From positions 1 through 64,000 of the forward strand of contig JAHCIQ010000001.1 of assembly GCA_026129135.1 (NCBI GenBank): a stretch of DNA of 64,000 nucleotides, in the 5' to 3' direction. The notes under the pieces were generated by a model. The model was not told where the DNA came from, searched no databases, and worked only from the letters and a program-made list of their open reading frames with translations. The stretch's first letter is position 1. Every line of letters starts with the position of its first letter. The translations under genes were made by a program, and so were the position numbers. Positions 8,413 through 16,842 of the stretch are shown here, piece by piece. The DNA comes from Cyanobacteria bacterium TGS_CYA1 (GTDB lineage Bacteria; Cyanobacteriota; Vampirovibrionia; Obscuribacterales; Obscuribacteraceae).

Positions 8413-10092
8413 CTAGAAAGAACCGAACAACTCTTCGTGCGCTTTATCGGCACGGTCTTTTACGGTCGCTGTGTCTGCGGGATCATGGCTTGCGCCAATC
8501 GAACCGCTTGAAACCTGACGATAAAATTCGGTATCGAAAGGTCTTGTCCGTACAACAACTGGCATGGGGACAGCATATCCCAGAATGAGCGCTTGTTGTT
8601 TGGGATCCATTTGCGATAAAACAGTCCTTAGAGTCTGGCTTCCAGAAACACCTGTAAAGACCGCGTCGATGTCTTTATCGTCGTTCAAAAGAGCGGTGAC
8701 GCGCGTTCCTATCTGACTCAATACTTCTGGGTCGATGCCTGAAGGACGCTGGTCTACCACTAAAAGGGTGACAAAATATTTGCGCATCTCGCGGGCGATG
8801 ATACCAAATATAGTTTGCTTGGCTGTCTGGGGCGAAAGAAATTTGTGCGCTTCTTCAATCACGATCATGAGCTTGCGTGGCGGCATTACTTTGTCTGGAT
8901 TGGCTGTATAAACTTCGGTACGTTTTACATATTCGGAGTGCAAGCGACGGGTAATGATATTTGTGGCAAGCATGTAAGAAAGAAGATTGTTCTGACGACC
9001 AAATTCAAGCACGATATGTTTGCCGGCTTGAATATTTTGAATGATTTCTTCGATATAGTTGTGATTGACTCGAGGCTTTAGATAAGCCGTTTTCTGCACG
9101 ATGGTATTGAGTCTGCGCTGCAGTGTTTTGATTGCAGTCGGGTGCCCTTTGTGCATCTGAGTGAATTCTTCGATTTCTTCACCAGACATATCAAGCAAAG
9201 TGGCAATCCAGTCTGCGCCCAGTTTTTCTTTGACGATGTATGCGTTTTCCAGAGTGGCTTCAGACAGAGCAAGCTCTACTTTTAAAAGGTCGAGATCTTC
9301 GATTTCTATCTGGTTGTATCCAATATAGAGTTCGCGAGCATCAGGGATTCCGCGTGCTCTCGATGAATCTGCATCGAGACTGAATACTACCACTTTGTGC
9401 CCGAAAAGTTGTTTCAAACCTTTGACGCGTGGAGCGGTTTTACTCTCAGACATTGACTGCCAGCCGTATTCGTTGTGCATGTCGAAAATGAGAGCTGATG
9501 CCACATCTTTCTGGATGATACCACTCAAGAAAATGCGTGTGAGAAAAGATTTGCCGGTTCCAGATTTGCCGAAAATTCCATTAGAGCGCTCGATGAAGCG
9601 GCTTAAATCAACGCACACAGGAGTTTCCATGTTGAGCGGTTTGCCTACATAAAAGAAATTGTTTTGTGGATCTGCTTCGTTTTCTTCGCCGAACACAAGG
9701 GCGAAATCTTTTGCTGTAGCTTCATAGACTGGTGAAAAGTGGCTTGGAATTGTTTTGACTGGACGAAGCTCGGCTTTGTCGACATCGCCTTCTTCGCTTT
9801 GTTCTAGCATGAGCATTGGTTGCACTTTTACGGTGCCAAAAGTGCAGCTTTCAGAAAGCACGCTCAACAAAAAATCGTCTTGTGGTGGCGGATTTAAAAG
9901 GATGGATGGATTTGCAGCGCTGAGTGTGACGTCTGTCAGCATACTGAAGAAGCGCGTGGAGCGCCCTTCTATCACCACGAATCGACCGACGCGCAAATCT
10001 TCCACGCAATAATTCGGTTGGAGTCGCATTTCAAGCCCGCCTGAAAGAGACCCTTGTGTAATTATGCCCAGGTGATCTTTGTCTTTGCGCAT
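8413..10092 (-). CDS. HerA/VirB4-type ATPase
   Basis: 559 residues of the HerA-FtsK superfamily. N-terminal beta-barrel (HAS-like, about 1-110), then a RecA-like motor with Walker A GKSGTGKS at about 175-182, Walker B MIVIEEAHKF, and a downstream DQRPSGIDPEVLSQ segment typical of HerA. Members are hexameric DNA translocases: in archaea paired with the NurA nuclease, in bacteria often in DNA repair or anti-phage pairs. No NurA, Sir2 or DUF4297 gene is next to it. Its only close partner is the 95-residue protein encoded just upstream, with 6 bases between stop and start. The exact process is inference. Confidence 0.88.
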   Translation of the reverse strand: MRKDKDHLGIITQGSLSGGLEMRLQPNYCVEDLRVGRFVVIEGRSTRFFSMLTDVTLSAANPSILLNPPPQDDFLLSVLSESCTFGTVKVQPMLMLEQSEEGDVDKAELRPVKTIPSHFSPVYEATAKDFALVFGEENEADPQNNFFYVGKPLNMETPVCVDLSRFIERSNGIFGKSGTGKSFLTRIFLSGIIQKDVASALIFDMHNEYGWQSMSESKTAPRVKGLKQLFGHKVVVFSLDADSSRARGIPDARELYIGYNQIEIEDLDLLKVELALSEATLENAYIVKEKLGADWIATLLDMSGEEIEEFTQMHKGHPTAIKTLQRRLNTIVQKTAYLKPRVNHNYIEEIIQNIQAGKHIVLEFGRQNNLLSYMLATNIITRRLHSEYVKRTEVYTANPDKVMPPRKLMIVIEEAHKFLSPQTAKQTIFGIIAREMRKYFVTLLVVDQRPSGIDPEVLSQIGTRVTALLNDDKDIDAVFTGVSGSQTLRTVLSQMDPKQQALILGYAVPMPVVVRTRPFDTEFYRQVSSGSIGASHDPADTATVKDRADKAHEELFGSF

Positions 10093-10098
10093 ACAGCG

Positions 10099-10386
10099 CT
10101 ATTCCGCGTAGCTTGTAACTGCTTCTGGATTGAAGCCAAGTTCTTTGGCAAATCTTTTAAGAAGTTCGATGCGATGTTCTTGTGTAAATGTCTCCTGGCT
10201 CAAGACACTGGTTTCGTCTTGACCTTTGTACTCTATAAAGGTGTAAGTTGTTGGCGCTTTGAGACTGCGCTCCAGACGAAACAAATTGCCATTCTCGCCA
10301 ACAGCACCGACTACGCCCCAGACTCCGTCTAAAGCTTTGACAATATCGCCGGGTGTATGAGGCCACTGTGCGCGCTGAAGAAGCAT
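10099..10386 (-). CDS. Small partner protein of the HerA-type ATPase
   Basis: 95 residues, cytoplasmic, no family recognised. The first 45 residues have alternating Gly/Val beta-type sequence (VKALDGVWGVVGAVGENGN) suggestive of a small barrel. The second half is helical and ends near the C-terminus with an ELGFNPEAVT turn. Six bases separate its stop from the HerA-type start, so the two are surely one operon and probably act together. It is too short to be NurA and shows no nuclease motif. Confidence 0.7.
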   Translation of the reverse strand: MLLQRAQWPHTPGDIVKALDGVWGVVGAVGENGNLFRLERSLKAPTTYTFIEYKGQDETSVLSQETFTQEHRIELLKRFAKELGFNPEAVTSYAE

Positions 10387-10426
10387 GGTTTCACCGACTG
10401 TTATGGTTATGGGGTGTATAAAAATC

Positions 10427-10507
<81 letters not shown>

Positions 10508-10773
10508 TAGCATACGATCGCCTGGGCGATCAGAGGGCATGGATAGCATTATGCCATAAAAGGGGTAATTTAGAACTCAGCGTGAAGAGGTGTTATTTTC
10601 TCTTTGCATCGTGTGCCTTGCAGGTAGCCATCGGGCTTTAGACTGGCTGGGGCGTAAAAATTTAACTTAAAACCGCAAAATTCAGGCTATATAAGGGAAT
10701 AAGGAGAGATGTGGCTAGAATGGGCTATCTAACGTAAAATTTAGAAAAGGGAGCCAGGGTCTTAGTAAATAGA

Positions 10774-11271
10774 ATGATTGAGATGCATGTAGCTGTTATC
10801 GCACTTGATGCTCGAAACGGGCATCCGATCGTTCTCCTCAATGACAGTACCAAAAGACGGGCTCTGCCTATTTGGATAGGCATGTTCGAGGCTAAGGCTA
10901 TAAGCAACGCCCTTGAAGGCGAAAAGCCCGAACGCCCCATGACTCACGATTTATTGCTCAATATGATCACTCAACTGGGCTTCAAAGTGGACCGTATCGA
11001 GATTAATGAGCTTTCTTCGAGTACTTACTACGCTACAATCCGGCTTGTTATAAGCGATTCGCGTCTGGATACGGTCAAAGCAATCGATGCAAGACCTTCA
11101 GATGCAATAGCTCTGGCTCTTCGAGCCAAAGCACCGATTTTCGTATCGCCGCAAGTGGTGCACGAAGCCACTGTTCCTGCCGATTATGAAAAAGACGAAG
11201 CCGAAGCGCAAGAATTCAAGAAATTCGTCGACGGCTTGAATGCTTCTGATTTTAAGTCTATAGGCGAATAA
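10774..11271 (+). CDS. Bifunctional nuclease family protein (DUF151)
   Basis: 165 residues; the whole length matches the DUF151/bifunctional nuclease family, small proteins with reported DNase and RNase activity in plants. The diagnostic segments are visible: LPIWIGMFEAKAI near residues 31-43, EGEKPERPMTHDLL near 48-61, and ARPSDAIALALR near 106-117. A charged tail of about 30 residues follows. Cytoplasmic. The start is the first ATG of the family-typical MIEMHV; no strong ribosome binding site is visible. It converges with the LapA-like gene, 3 bases between stops. The physiological substrate in bacteria is not established. Confidence 0.93.
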   Translation: MIEMHVAVIALDARNGHPIVLLNDSTKRRALPIWIGMFEAKAISNALEGEKPERPMTHDLLLNMITQLGFKVDRIEINELSSSTYYATIRLVISDSRLDTVKAIDARPSDAIALALRAKAPIFVSPQVVHEATVPADYEKDEAEAQEFKKFVDGLNASDFKSIGE

Positions 11272-11274
11272 AAT

Positions 11275-11625
11275 TTATTTGTTGCGCGAAAGAGCAGATT
11301 TGAGCGCTGTTTCAAGCGTCTCTATTTTAGCTTCGAGCAATCGCACTTTATCTGACTGAACTTCGTTTTGCAGCTTCTGGTCCTGCTTTTCCCATTCACC
11401 TACAATTTTGTCTGATGCCATTTTCTTGCCCTGACGTACAAGAGCAAAAGACAAAACAGAAACAGCACCAAGCACGAATGTTCCAAGTGCAAGAAAGCCG
11501 GGAGCAAGGTCAATTCCTGATCCAAACAACGATATTTTCACTGGTGCAGTGTTTGTGAAAGCCACTGCCAGAGTGAAAATGCTTGATAAGACACAGATTA
11601 TTACAGGGACTATTGCTTTGCTCAT
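11275..11625 (-). CDS. LapA-like membrane protein (DUF1049)
   Basis: 116 residues: two transmembrane helices (about 4-24 and 42-64) with a short Gly/Pro loop containing NTAPVKISLFG, then a cytoplasmic coiled coil (about 74-112). This is the LapA/YciS layout. In E. coli LapA helps control lipopolysaccharide assembly; the same role here is not certain. The ATG overlaps the TGA of rluD upstream, so it is the last gene of the lspA-rluD run and translationally coupled. Confidence 0.8.
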   Translation of the reverse strand: MSKAIVPVIICVLSSIFTLAVAFTNTAPVKISLFGSGIDLAPGFLALGTFVLGAVSVLSFALVRQGKKMASDKIVGEWEKQDQKLQNEVQSDKVRLLEAKIETLETALKSALSRNK

Positions 11626-12605
11626 AAATTGGGTCCTTCTGCTTTGCCAGATTTGTTTTGCGATTTTAGCGAACTCAACAAATTGGCAAAATCCTCAGGT
11701 GGTTCAGCTTGCAATTCTATCAATTCTTGTGTGACTGGATGAGTGAAAGCCAGTTTATACGCATGCAGAGCATGTCCTTTGAGCCCTAGCTTAGCGCGTT
11801 TCGCCAGATTACCGGTTGTTTTGTTATTGTAAACAAGGTCGCCCACTACAGGGGTTTGAAAGTGTGCCATGTGCACGCGTATCTGATGTGTACGTCCAGT
11901 TTCAAGGTCGCATTCTACAAGCGAATATTTGGCAAAATCTTGCAGAACTTTGTATCTAGTCACTGCTCGTTTACCAGTCTGGGTGATAGCCATCGATTTT
12001 CTGTCTTTGGGATTGCGACCAATCGGTTTGTCCACCACTCCTTCTTTGATTTTAAGGTGCCCTTCTAGAATGGCTAAATAAGTGCGTCTTGCAGTCTTAG
12101 CCGCAATCTGTGCTGCGAGCGATTGATGGGCGGTATCGTTTTTTGCCACCATAATCAAGCCGCTCGTGTCTTTGTCCAGCCGGTGCACGATACCGGGGCG
12201 CAAGGTGCCAGAGATTCCAGAAAGCTCAGAGCCGCAATGGTACATGACTGCGTTCACGAGTGTTCCAGACGCTACTCCCGCACCGGGATGGGTAATCATC
12301 CCAGCCGGTTTGTTTATCACGAGCATGTTTTTATCTTCGAAGACTATATCGAGCCCAATATTCTCTGCCTCCACAGATAGTGGCACTGGTTGGGGAATAT
12401 TCAATGTTATGATATCGCCAGATTTGAGTTTTTGAGATGCTTTAGCCGTCTTGCCATTCACACAGGCAAGCTCCTGGTCGATAAGTTTTTGCAAGTAAGC
12501 GCGACTGTGTTCGGGCAATTCGTAGGCAAGGAATTGGTCCAGACGGGGGTTTTGTGGAAGATCCGTCTGGGTTTCGAAAATTATCTCGAGATCTTCTTCA
12601 TTCAT
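11622..12605 (-). CDS. rluD: RluA-family 23S rRNA pseudouridine synthase
   Basis: 327 residues. Isomerises specific uridines in 23S rRNA to pseudouridine. N-terminal S4 RNA-binding domain (about 15-75), then the catalytic domain with the HRLDKDTSGL motif, whose Asp is the nucleophile, and the conserved ARRTYLAI strand and TGRTHQIRVH segment. The start is ATG 12605, which overlaps the TGA of lspA; a longer reading to 12644 would lie inside lspA. The RluD subtype is chosen from the S4 domain plus lspA linkage, but RluA/C specificities cannot be separated by eye. Confidence 0.92.
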   Translation of the reverse strand: MNEEDLEIIFETQTDLPQNPRLDQFLAYELPEHSRAYLQKLIDQELACVNGKTAKASQKLKSGDIITLNIPQPVPLSVEAENIGLDIVFEDKNMLVINKPAGMITHPGAGVASGTLVNAVMYHCGSELSGISGTLRPGIVHRLDKDTSGLIMVAKNDTAHQSLAAQIAAKTARRTYLAILEGHLKIKEGVVDKPIGRNPKDRKSMAITQTGKRAVTRYKVLQDFAKYSLVECDLETGRTHQIRVHMAHFQTPVVGDLVYNNKTTGNLAKRAKLGLKGHALHAYKLAFTHPVTQELIELQAEPPEDFANLLSSLKSQNKSGKAEGPNL

Positions 12606-13089
12606 TTTGCGCTTTTTCTTTTTTGTGATTTTGCCACAAGGCAATGTATAGAAGCCCTATGCCGATGTCGATGCAGATATCGGCAACGTTGAAAATCGGA
12701 AAATTCATGAAAGCAAAGTCGAGAAAGTCGGTCACTCTGCCATAAGAAAATCTGTCTATTAGATTTCCTAACGCACCACCAAGCAAAAAACCGATTGCAG
12801 CGCGTTCTGTGTTAATAAGTGCGGGACCTTTGAATTCTCGTTTGAGCCACCACATAAAAATTGCAAGAGAAAGGACGCTTGCTGCTGTGGTCACCATCCA
12901 GAAATTGTTTTGACCAAAAGAAAAAGCGCCACCAGTATTGGTGGTAAGGGTGAAATTTATAAAGCCAGGAATTGCGCTGGTTTTTACTCCAGGAACAAGA
13001 TTTGATTTAGCCCAGATTTTGCTTAACAAATCTGCGCCTAGGCTTATGAACAGGAAAATGAAAGTTGTTAATTTCGAATTCTTATTCAA
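12598..13089 (-). CDS. lspA: Lipoprotein signal peptidase
   Basis: Aspartyl protease of the cytoplasmic membrane that removes signal peptides from diacylglyceryl-modified prolipoproteins. 163 residues with four hydrophobic helices. The signatures NTGGAFS, GGALGNLIDR and FPIFNVADICI carry the conserved Asn/Asp set, including the two catalytic Asp in NLIDR and NVADI. It overlaps the NTF2-like gene upstream by 8 bases and rluD downstream by 8 bases, so the run is one operon. Several predicted lipoproteins in this window are likely substrates. Confidence 0.95.
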   Translation of the reverse strand: MNKNSKLTTFIFLFISLGADLLSKIWAKSNLVPGVKTSAIPGFINFTLTTNTGGAFSFGQNNFWMVTTAASVLSLAIFMWWLKREFKGPALINTERAAIGFLLGGALGNLIDRFSYGRVTDFLDFAFMNFPIFNVADICIDIGIGLLYIALWQNHKKEKAQNE

Positions 13090-14041
13090 GAGTTTCGTCG
13101 TGGGTATCTGGAGTCAAAACTGGCGCTTTTTTGGAGTCGGCTTCAGAAGCCTTGCTCGAAGGCTTGATCACTGGTGAATTTGACGGCACCACGTTTAATC
13201 TGCGGGTAATATAGGTCAAACCTTTCAGTTTCATCCGCTCGTTATCGTTCGTCCCTGTAATTCCAATAGTTGCCATCAACAATTCATTATGGTTTGAATT
13301 ATTGGCCCGAATCACCCGCTCGATAGTTTGCGATTCGTCGTCTATCTGACGCCACACTTCGGTGTGGGTAATCTGAGGATATTGCAGTGGTTCGGAAGTG
13401 ATTGAACCGACTGCGAGTAATTCAGGCGGCACTTGCACGAGCAGTTTGGCCGAGAATTCTTGTCCTGCTTTTACTTGCTCTGGGGCAGTAAAACTCGCTT
13501 TCAGATTGCGCGCCATACCAAATGCAACCCGCACACGCTCGTAGTCGATACGATCGCCGATTATTTTCCAGTCGTCTCCCACTTTTTTCAAGAAGAGCTG
13601 TCCTTCGGATACCGACGACAATTCACCTTTGCCGCCTATAGCGGGCAATTCTTTGGCAGTGAAACCGGTGGCGGTATCATGCGAATCGACAGTGGCAAAT
13701 TTTCCTTCAATTCTGATTTTGCCCATTTTAGAAGTAGACTTGGCGTCTGGATAGTTTTTCCAGAGGTCTTTGGTCAATTCTAAAACAGACTTTTTATCGA
13801 GCCCGTCGTTGTTTACGTAGTCGTCTGCGTAGTGACGCATGACGCCATCGAGATCGTGCTCGTTCCATTTGCGCTCGAGAATTTGCAAATGACGTTCGAC
13901 CGTTTTTTCTTCGTCCGTTGCCTTTGGCGGTTCAAGCGAACTAAGGGCCGCATTGCACGGCCCTTGATTCAATGAAGTTATAGCCAGGGCAGTTGTGGCT
14001 GCCAGGACAAGGGAAGTAATCGAAGCCAGTTTTCTGGTCAT
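13082..14041 (-). CDS. Secreted NTF2-like (DUF4440/SnoaL-type) protein
   Basis: 319 residues. Signal peptide about 1-31 ending at CNAA. Residues about 44-170 form an NTF2-like/DUF4440 domain (LERKWNEHDLDGVMRHYADDY; EGQLFLKKVGDDWKIIGDRI). A second domain (about 180-290) is beta-rich and not recognised, then a Ser/Lys/Pro tail. AGGAAACAA supports the ATG. NTF2-like domains bind small ligands or act as enzymes or scaffolds, so activity cannot be deduced. First gene of the lspA-rluD-lapA operon, with an 8-base overlap. Confidence 0.75.
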   Translation of the reverse strand: MTRKLASITSLVLAATTALAITSLNQGPCNAALSSLEPPKATDEEKTVERHLQILERKWNEHDLDGVMRHYADDYVNNDGLDKKSVLELTKDLWKNYPDAKSTSKMGKIRIEGKFATVDSHDTATGFTAKELPAIGGKGELSSVSEGQLFLKKVGDDWKIIGDRIDYERVRVAFGMARNLKASFTAPEQVKAGQEFSAKLLVQVPPELLAVGSITSEPLQYPQITHTEVWRQIDDESQTIERVIRANNSNHNELLMATIGITGTNDNERMKLKGLTYITRRLNVVPSNSPVIKPSSKASEADSKKAPVLTPDTHDETLE

Positions 14042-14063
14042 TTGTTTCCTGTCTTTTTCGTGA

Positions 14064-14999
14064 CTAGGCTGGAACCATCAACTTGTTCAAGATGTCGATG
14101 TTTTCGCGAATAGCATCAGCTGATTTTTTGAGAGCAGCGCTTTCTTCTTTCTCTAGTTTGAGTTCGATGATTTTTTCGACGCCGTTTTTGCCAAGTACGC
14201 AAGGCAAACCGACATAAACATCTTTCAGGCCGTATTCGCCTTCGGCAAGTACGCAGCAAGGAAGGAGACGTTTTTTGTCGAACAATACAGCTTCAACCAT
14301 TTGTGCAGCTGAAGCGCCTGGTGCGTAGAAAGCACTGGTCTTCATGAAGTTGACGATTTCGATGCCGCCATTTTGAGTTCTTGTGACCATTTCGTCAATT
14401 TTGGATTGAGGCAAGAGTTCCGATATCGGAATACCATTTACAGTGGCCATGCGGGTTAATGGAACCATCAAGTCGCCGTGTCCGCCAAGAACCATGGCGC
14501 GAACGTCTTCTACCGAGCAGCCTGTTTCCATACCGATGAATGTTTGGAAACGTGCGCTATCGAGAACGCCAGCCATACCGACTACGCGATTTTTGGGCAG
14601 TTTGCTCGTTTTCCAGACCAGGTAGGTCATGACGTCGAGTGGGTTGGTTACACATATATAGATGGCGTTAGGGCTGAGCTTGATTGTTTGCTCAACTACG
14701 CTCTGGACGATGCTGGCGTTCGTTTTGAGCAAATCGTCGCGTGACATTCCGGGTTTGCGAGCGATACCTGCGGTGATAACAATCACGTCTGAGTCTTTGG
14801 TCAGAGCGTAGTCGTTAGTGCCGGTGATTTTGCGGTCATGATAGTTGATGGGGGCGGCCTGCATCAGGTCGAGCGATTTACCCTGGGGCAAACCTTCGAC
14901 TACATCGACCAGCACCACATCTGCAATATTCTTTTCAGCTACGTATTGAGCGCAAGTGGCTCCGACGTTTCCAGCTCCAACTACTGTGACCTTACTCAC
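14064..14999 (-). CDS. mdh: Malate dehydrogenase
   Basis: NAD-dependent oxidation of malate to oxaloacetate in the TCA cycle; cytoplasmic. 311 residues from a GTG at 14999 with GGAGGT 7 bases upstream; a longer reading from 15023 adds eight residues that run over that site. Rossmann motif GAGNVGA near residue 8. The substrate loop ARKPGMSRDD carries the Arg that distinguishes malate from lactate dehydrogenase. TNPLDVMTY and the catalytic His in LGGHGD follow. It belongs to the LDH-like MDH group. It lies 22 bases downstream of nothing and 22 bases upstream of the NTF2-like gene, with possible read-through. Confidence 0.95.
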   Translation of the reverse strand: MSKVTVVGAGNVGATCAQYVAEKNIADVVLVDVVEGLPQGKSLDLMQAAPINYHDRKITGTNDYALTKDSDVIVITAGIARKPGMSRDDLLKTNASIVQSVVEQTIKLSPNAIYICVTNPLDVMTYLVWKTSKLPKNRVVGMAGVLDSARFQTFIGMETGCSVEDVRAMVLGGHGDLMVPLTRMATVNGIPISELLPQSKIDEMVTRTQNGGIEIVNFMKTSAFYAPGASAAQMVEAVLFDKKRLLPCCVLAEGEYGLKDVYVGLPCVLGKNGVEKIIELKLEKEESAALKKSADAIRENIDILNKLMVPA

Positions 15000-15224
15000 T
15001 TTGACAACCTCCGCGAAGTACAAAAATGTACGAGAGTAGATTCAAGAGCACCAGACTAGCACGCTAAAGAGGCGCTTTCGCTTCTTTTAGCTTTGGTTTA
15101 AGCATTATAGTAATATGAGGATTATGAGCCTTCTGATAACCAGGCAAAGATTTTCCAGAAATTTGGGAAGAATCAATCATTGAAGTGGAACCAAAAGGAA
15201 CGGTTGACTGTCTAAAGCCTTACT

Positions 15225-15890
15225 ATGAAAACAAAGAGTCGCAGAGTATTTAATTTGTTGTTGCAAGCCATGCTCCTTGGCTCTTTTAATGCTTCAAAGG
15301 CGCAAACCGCGCCAAGTCCAGGAGCCGCTCCGTCCACATTCCAGTTGCAAATGGCAGAGCCCAAGCTCGATAATTCTACCCCTGCACATTCAGAAAGCGT
15401 CCCGCGCAAGACCGAGCCGCTCAAAGCTGGAGTACAGCATCACCAGAAGCTTGGCAAAGAGAAGAAAAATAAAAAATTCAAGCTTTCAGAAGAAAAAAGC
15501 AGGCTCGACATGCAGACCCAGAATGGTCGCTTGCAAAGTAATGCCAACCAGGGCTTTTTCGATACCAGTATTCAATCGAATATCGGAATTATCGGGGTCA
15601 AATTTCTCTGTCAGCAAGGTTATTCACCCGTAGTCAATAATGTGTTTCCCGGGACGCCCGCATTCACCGCAGGCATTGTCCCTGAAGATGTAATTGTGGC
15701 TGTAGACGGGGTTCCCACTGCCGGATTGAATCGTGAAGAATGCTATGACCTCATCGTTGGAACGCCAAATACTCCAGTTACTTTGTCTTTGCGGCACGGC
15801 AGCGAGTTTCGCGCCAAGACCCTGACAAGGATGGACTTTAACGACATCAAAGACCCGCGTATTCGTCAAGCTTATTTGAGCGACTACTAG
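15225..15890 (+). CDS. Secreted PDZ-domain protein
   Basis: 221 residues. Signal peptide about 1-26 (cleavage near SKAQ), then a low-complexity Pro/Ser/Lys-rich linker to about residue 95. A single PDZ-like domain spans about 117-200, with the carboxylate-binding strand GIIGVKF and the GTPAFTAGIVPEDVIVAVDG signature. No protease domain is fused, so it is probably a periplasmic or surface binding module. It is divergent from mdh across about 220 bases. No clear ribosome binding site within 10 bases of the ATG. Confidence 0.78.
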   Translation: MKTKSRRVFNLLLQAMLLGSFNASKAQTAPSPGAAPSTFQLQMAEPKLDNSTPAHSESVPRKTEPLKAGVQHHQKLGKEKKNKKFKLSEEKSRLDMQTQNGRLQSNANQGFFDTSIQSNIGIIGVKFLCQQGYSPVVNNVFPGTPAFTAGIVPEDVIVAVDGVPTAGLNREECYDLIVGTPNTPVTLSLRHGSEFRAKTLTRMDFNDIKDPRIRQAYLSDY

Positions 15891-15947
15891 TTTTATATTG
15901 GACTCTGGTCGAATCTGGTATCCTGTACGGGTCTGGACTCCTCAGGG

Positions 15948-15953
15948 TAATGT
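15948..15953 (+). promoter_or_regulatory. -10-like hexamer before a probable leaderless gene
   Basis: TAATGT lies exactly 6 nt before the ATG at 15960, which has no Shine-Dalgarno. The same spacing recurs at several genes in this window. No convincing -35 is visible. Confidence 0.4.
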
Positions 15954-15959
15954 CCCTTG

Positions 15960-16835
15960 ATGAAACTTTGTTTCGATGCCACTAAATTTGGTGCCGGTTT
16001 GAAAGAATCGGTCGAGCTCGCTCATCAAAAAGGAATCGGGTCGCTCGAATTTTCTTTTTCACCCTTCAGCGTCTCAAGCAAAAACGCGCTTGAAGTCAAT
16101 AAAAAAGAACAGACATATTTGACTTCGATCAAAGACCTTTGCGCAGAAAAAGAAGTCGAAATAGCTTCGATAAATCTTGAATACGAGCACCAGCCAGGCA
16201 ATAAAAAATCCACTCAAAAGTTTTTAGCCATGCTTTCAAAACTTGTGAAAGTGGCTAACTTCCTCAATTGTAAGCGTATCGGATTTCATATCGAGCCAGG
16301 TCTTGATGAAGAATGGAAAGGTGCGTTCGAGCAAGAATACAAAGAAATGCTGGCTATGATGGAGCCGCATGAAATCAAGCCTGTGCTCAGGCTTTCTGCA
16401 CCAGAGTCAAGACGCGGTACTTCGCTCAAAAAATGGCGAGCGATGGAACCGCAAGACTGGCGCGATTTATTATCGAGCTGTCAGGGACTCTCGCTCAGTT
16501 TTTCGCCTGGCGATTGTTTGTGGCTTGGTATCGATTATCTTGCCATTTTGTCGCACTTTGCCTCTGCTATCGAAAATATTGAAGGGGCAGACGTTGAAAT
16601 CGACCGCGAAATGCTCAAAGACAGCGGTATGTATGGACCGCTCTGGTGGAGATACAGATTGGTCGGCAAAGGCAAAGTGGACTGGGCTCAACTCATCGAA
16701 TTGCTCAAGCTCTACGAATTCAAAGGAACTTTCTCACTGCGATTTGACGATGAATTTATTTTTGGCGATCAGGCGCAAATGGAAGACGCGCTTGATCAAT
16801 GCATTGCCAAAATAGCTCCCCTGATAAAACTCTGA
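15960..16835 (+). CDS. TIM-barrel sugar isomerase/epimerase-like protein
   Basis: 291 residues from ATG 15960 (a TTG one codon upstream is less likely). Fold pattern of the xylose-isomerase-like/AP-endonuclease-2 superfamily: alternating strands with FDATKFGAGLKESVELAHQKG, then SLEFSFSP, IASINLEYEH, KRIGFHIEPG and GTFSLRFDDE at the end. Metal-ligand Glu/His positions are only partly conserved (E at about 66-68, H at 121), so activity is uncertain. It precedes the GH38 alpha-mannosidase by 7 bases, so a role in processing released sugars is plausible. Translation start signal is weak; see the -10 motif upstream. Confidence 0.75.
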   Translation: MKLCFDATKFGAGLKESVELAHQKGIGSLEFSFSPFSVSSKNALEVNKKEQTYLTSIKDLCAEKEVEIASINLEYEHQPGNKKSTQKFLAMLSKLVKVANFLNCKRIGFHIEPGLDEEWKGAFEQEYKEMLAMMEPHEIKPVLRLSAPESRRGTSLKKWRAMEPQDWRDLLSSCQGLSLSFSPGDCLWLGIDYLAILSHFASAIENIEGADVEIDREMLKDSGMYGPLWWRYRLVGKGKVDWAQLIELLKLYEFKGTFSLRFDDEFIFGDQAQMEDALDQCIAKIAPLIKL

Positions 16836-16842
16836 GAGGCTC

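Noticed and set aside
8413..8413. NurA nuclease expected beside HerA
   Set aside because: None of the neighbouring proteins shows nuclease motifs or suitable length.
10709..10732. Mini-ORF MWLEWAI with AAGGAG site upstream of the DUF151 gene
   Set aside because: Two Trp codons recall an attenuator leader, but there is no terminator/antiterminator pair and the downstream gene is unrelated to tryptophan.
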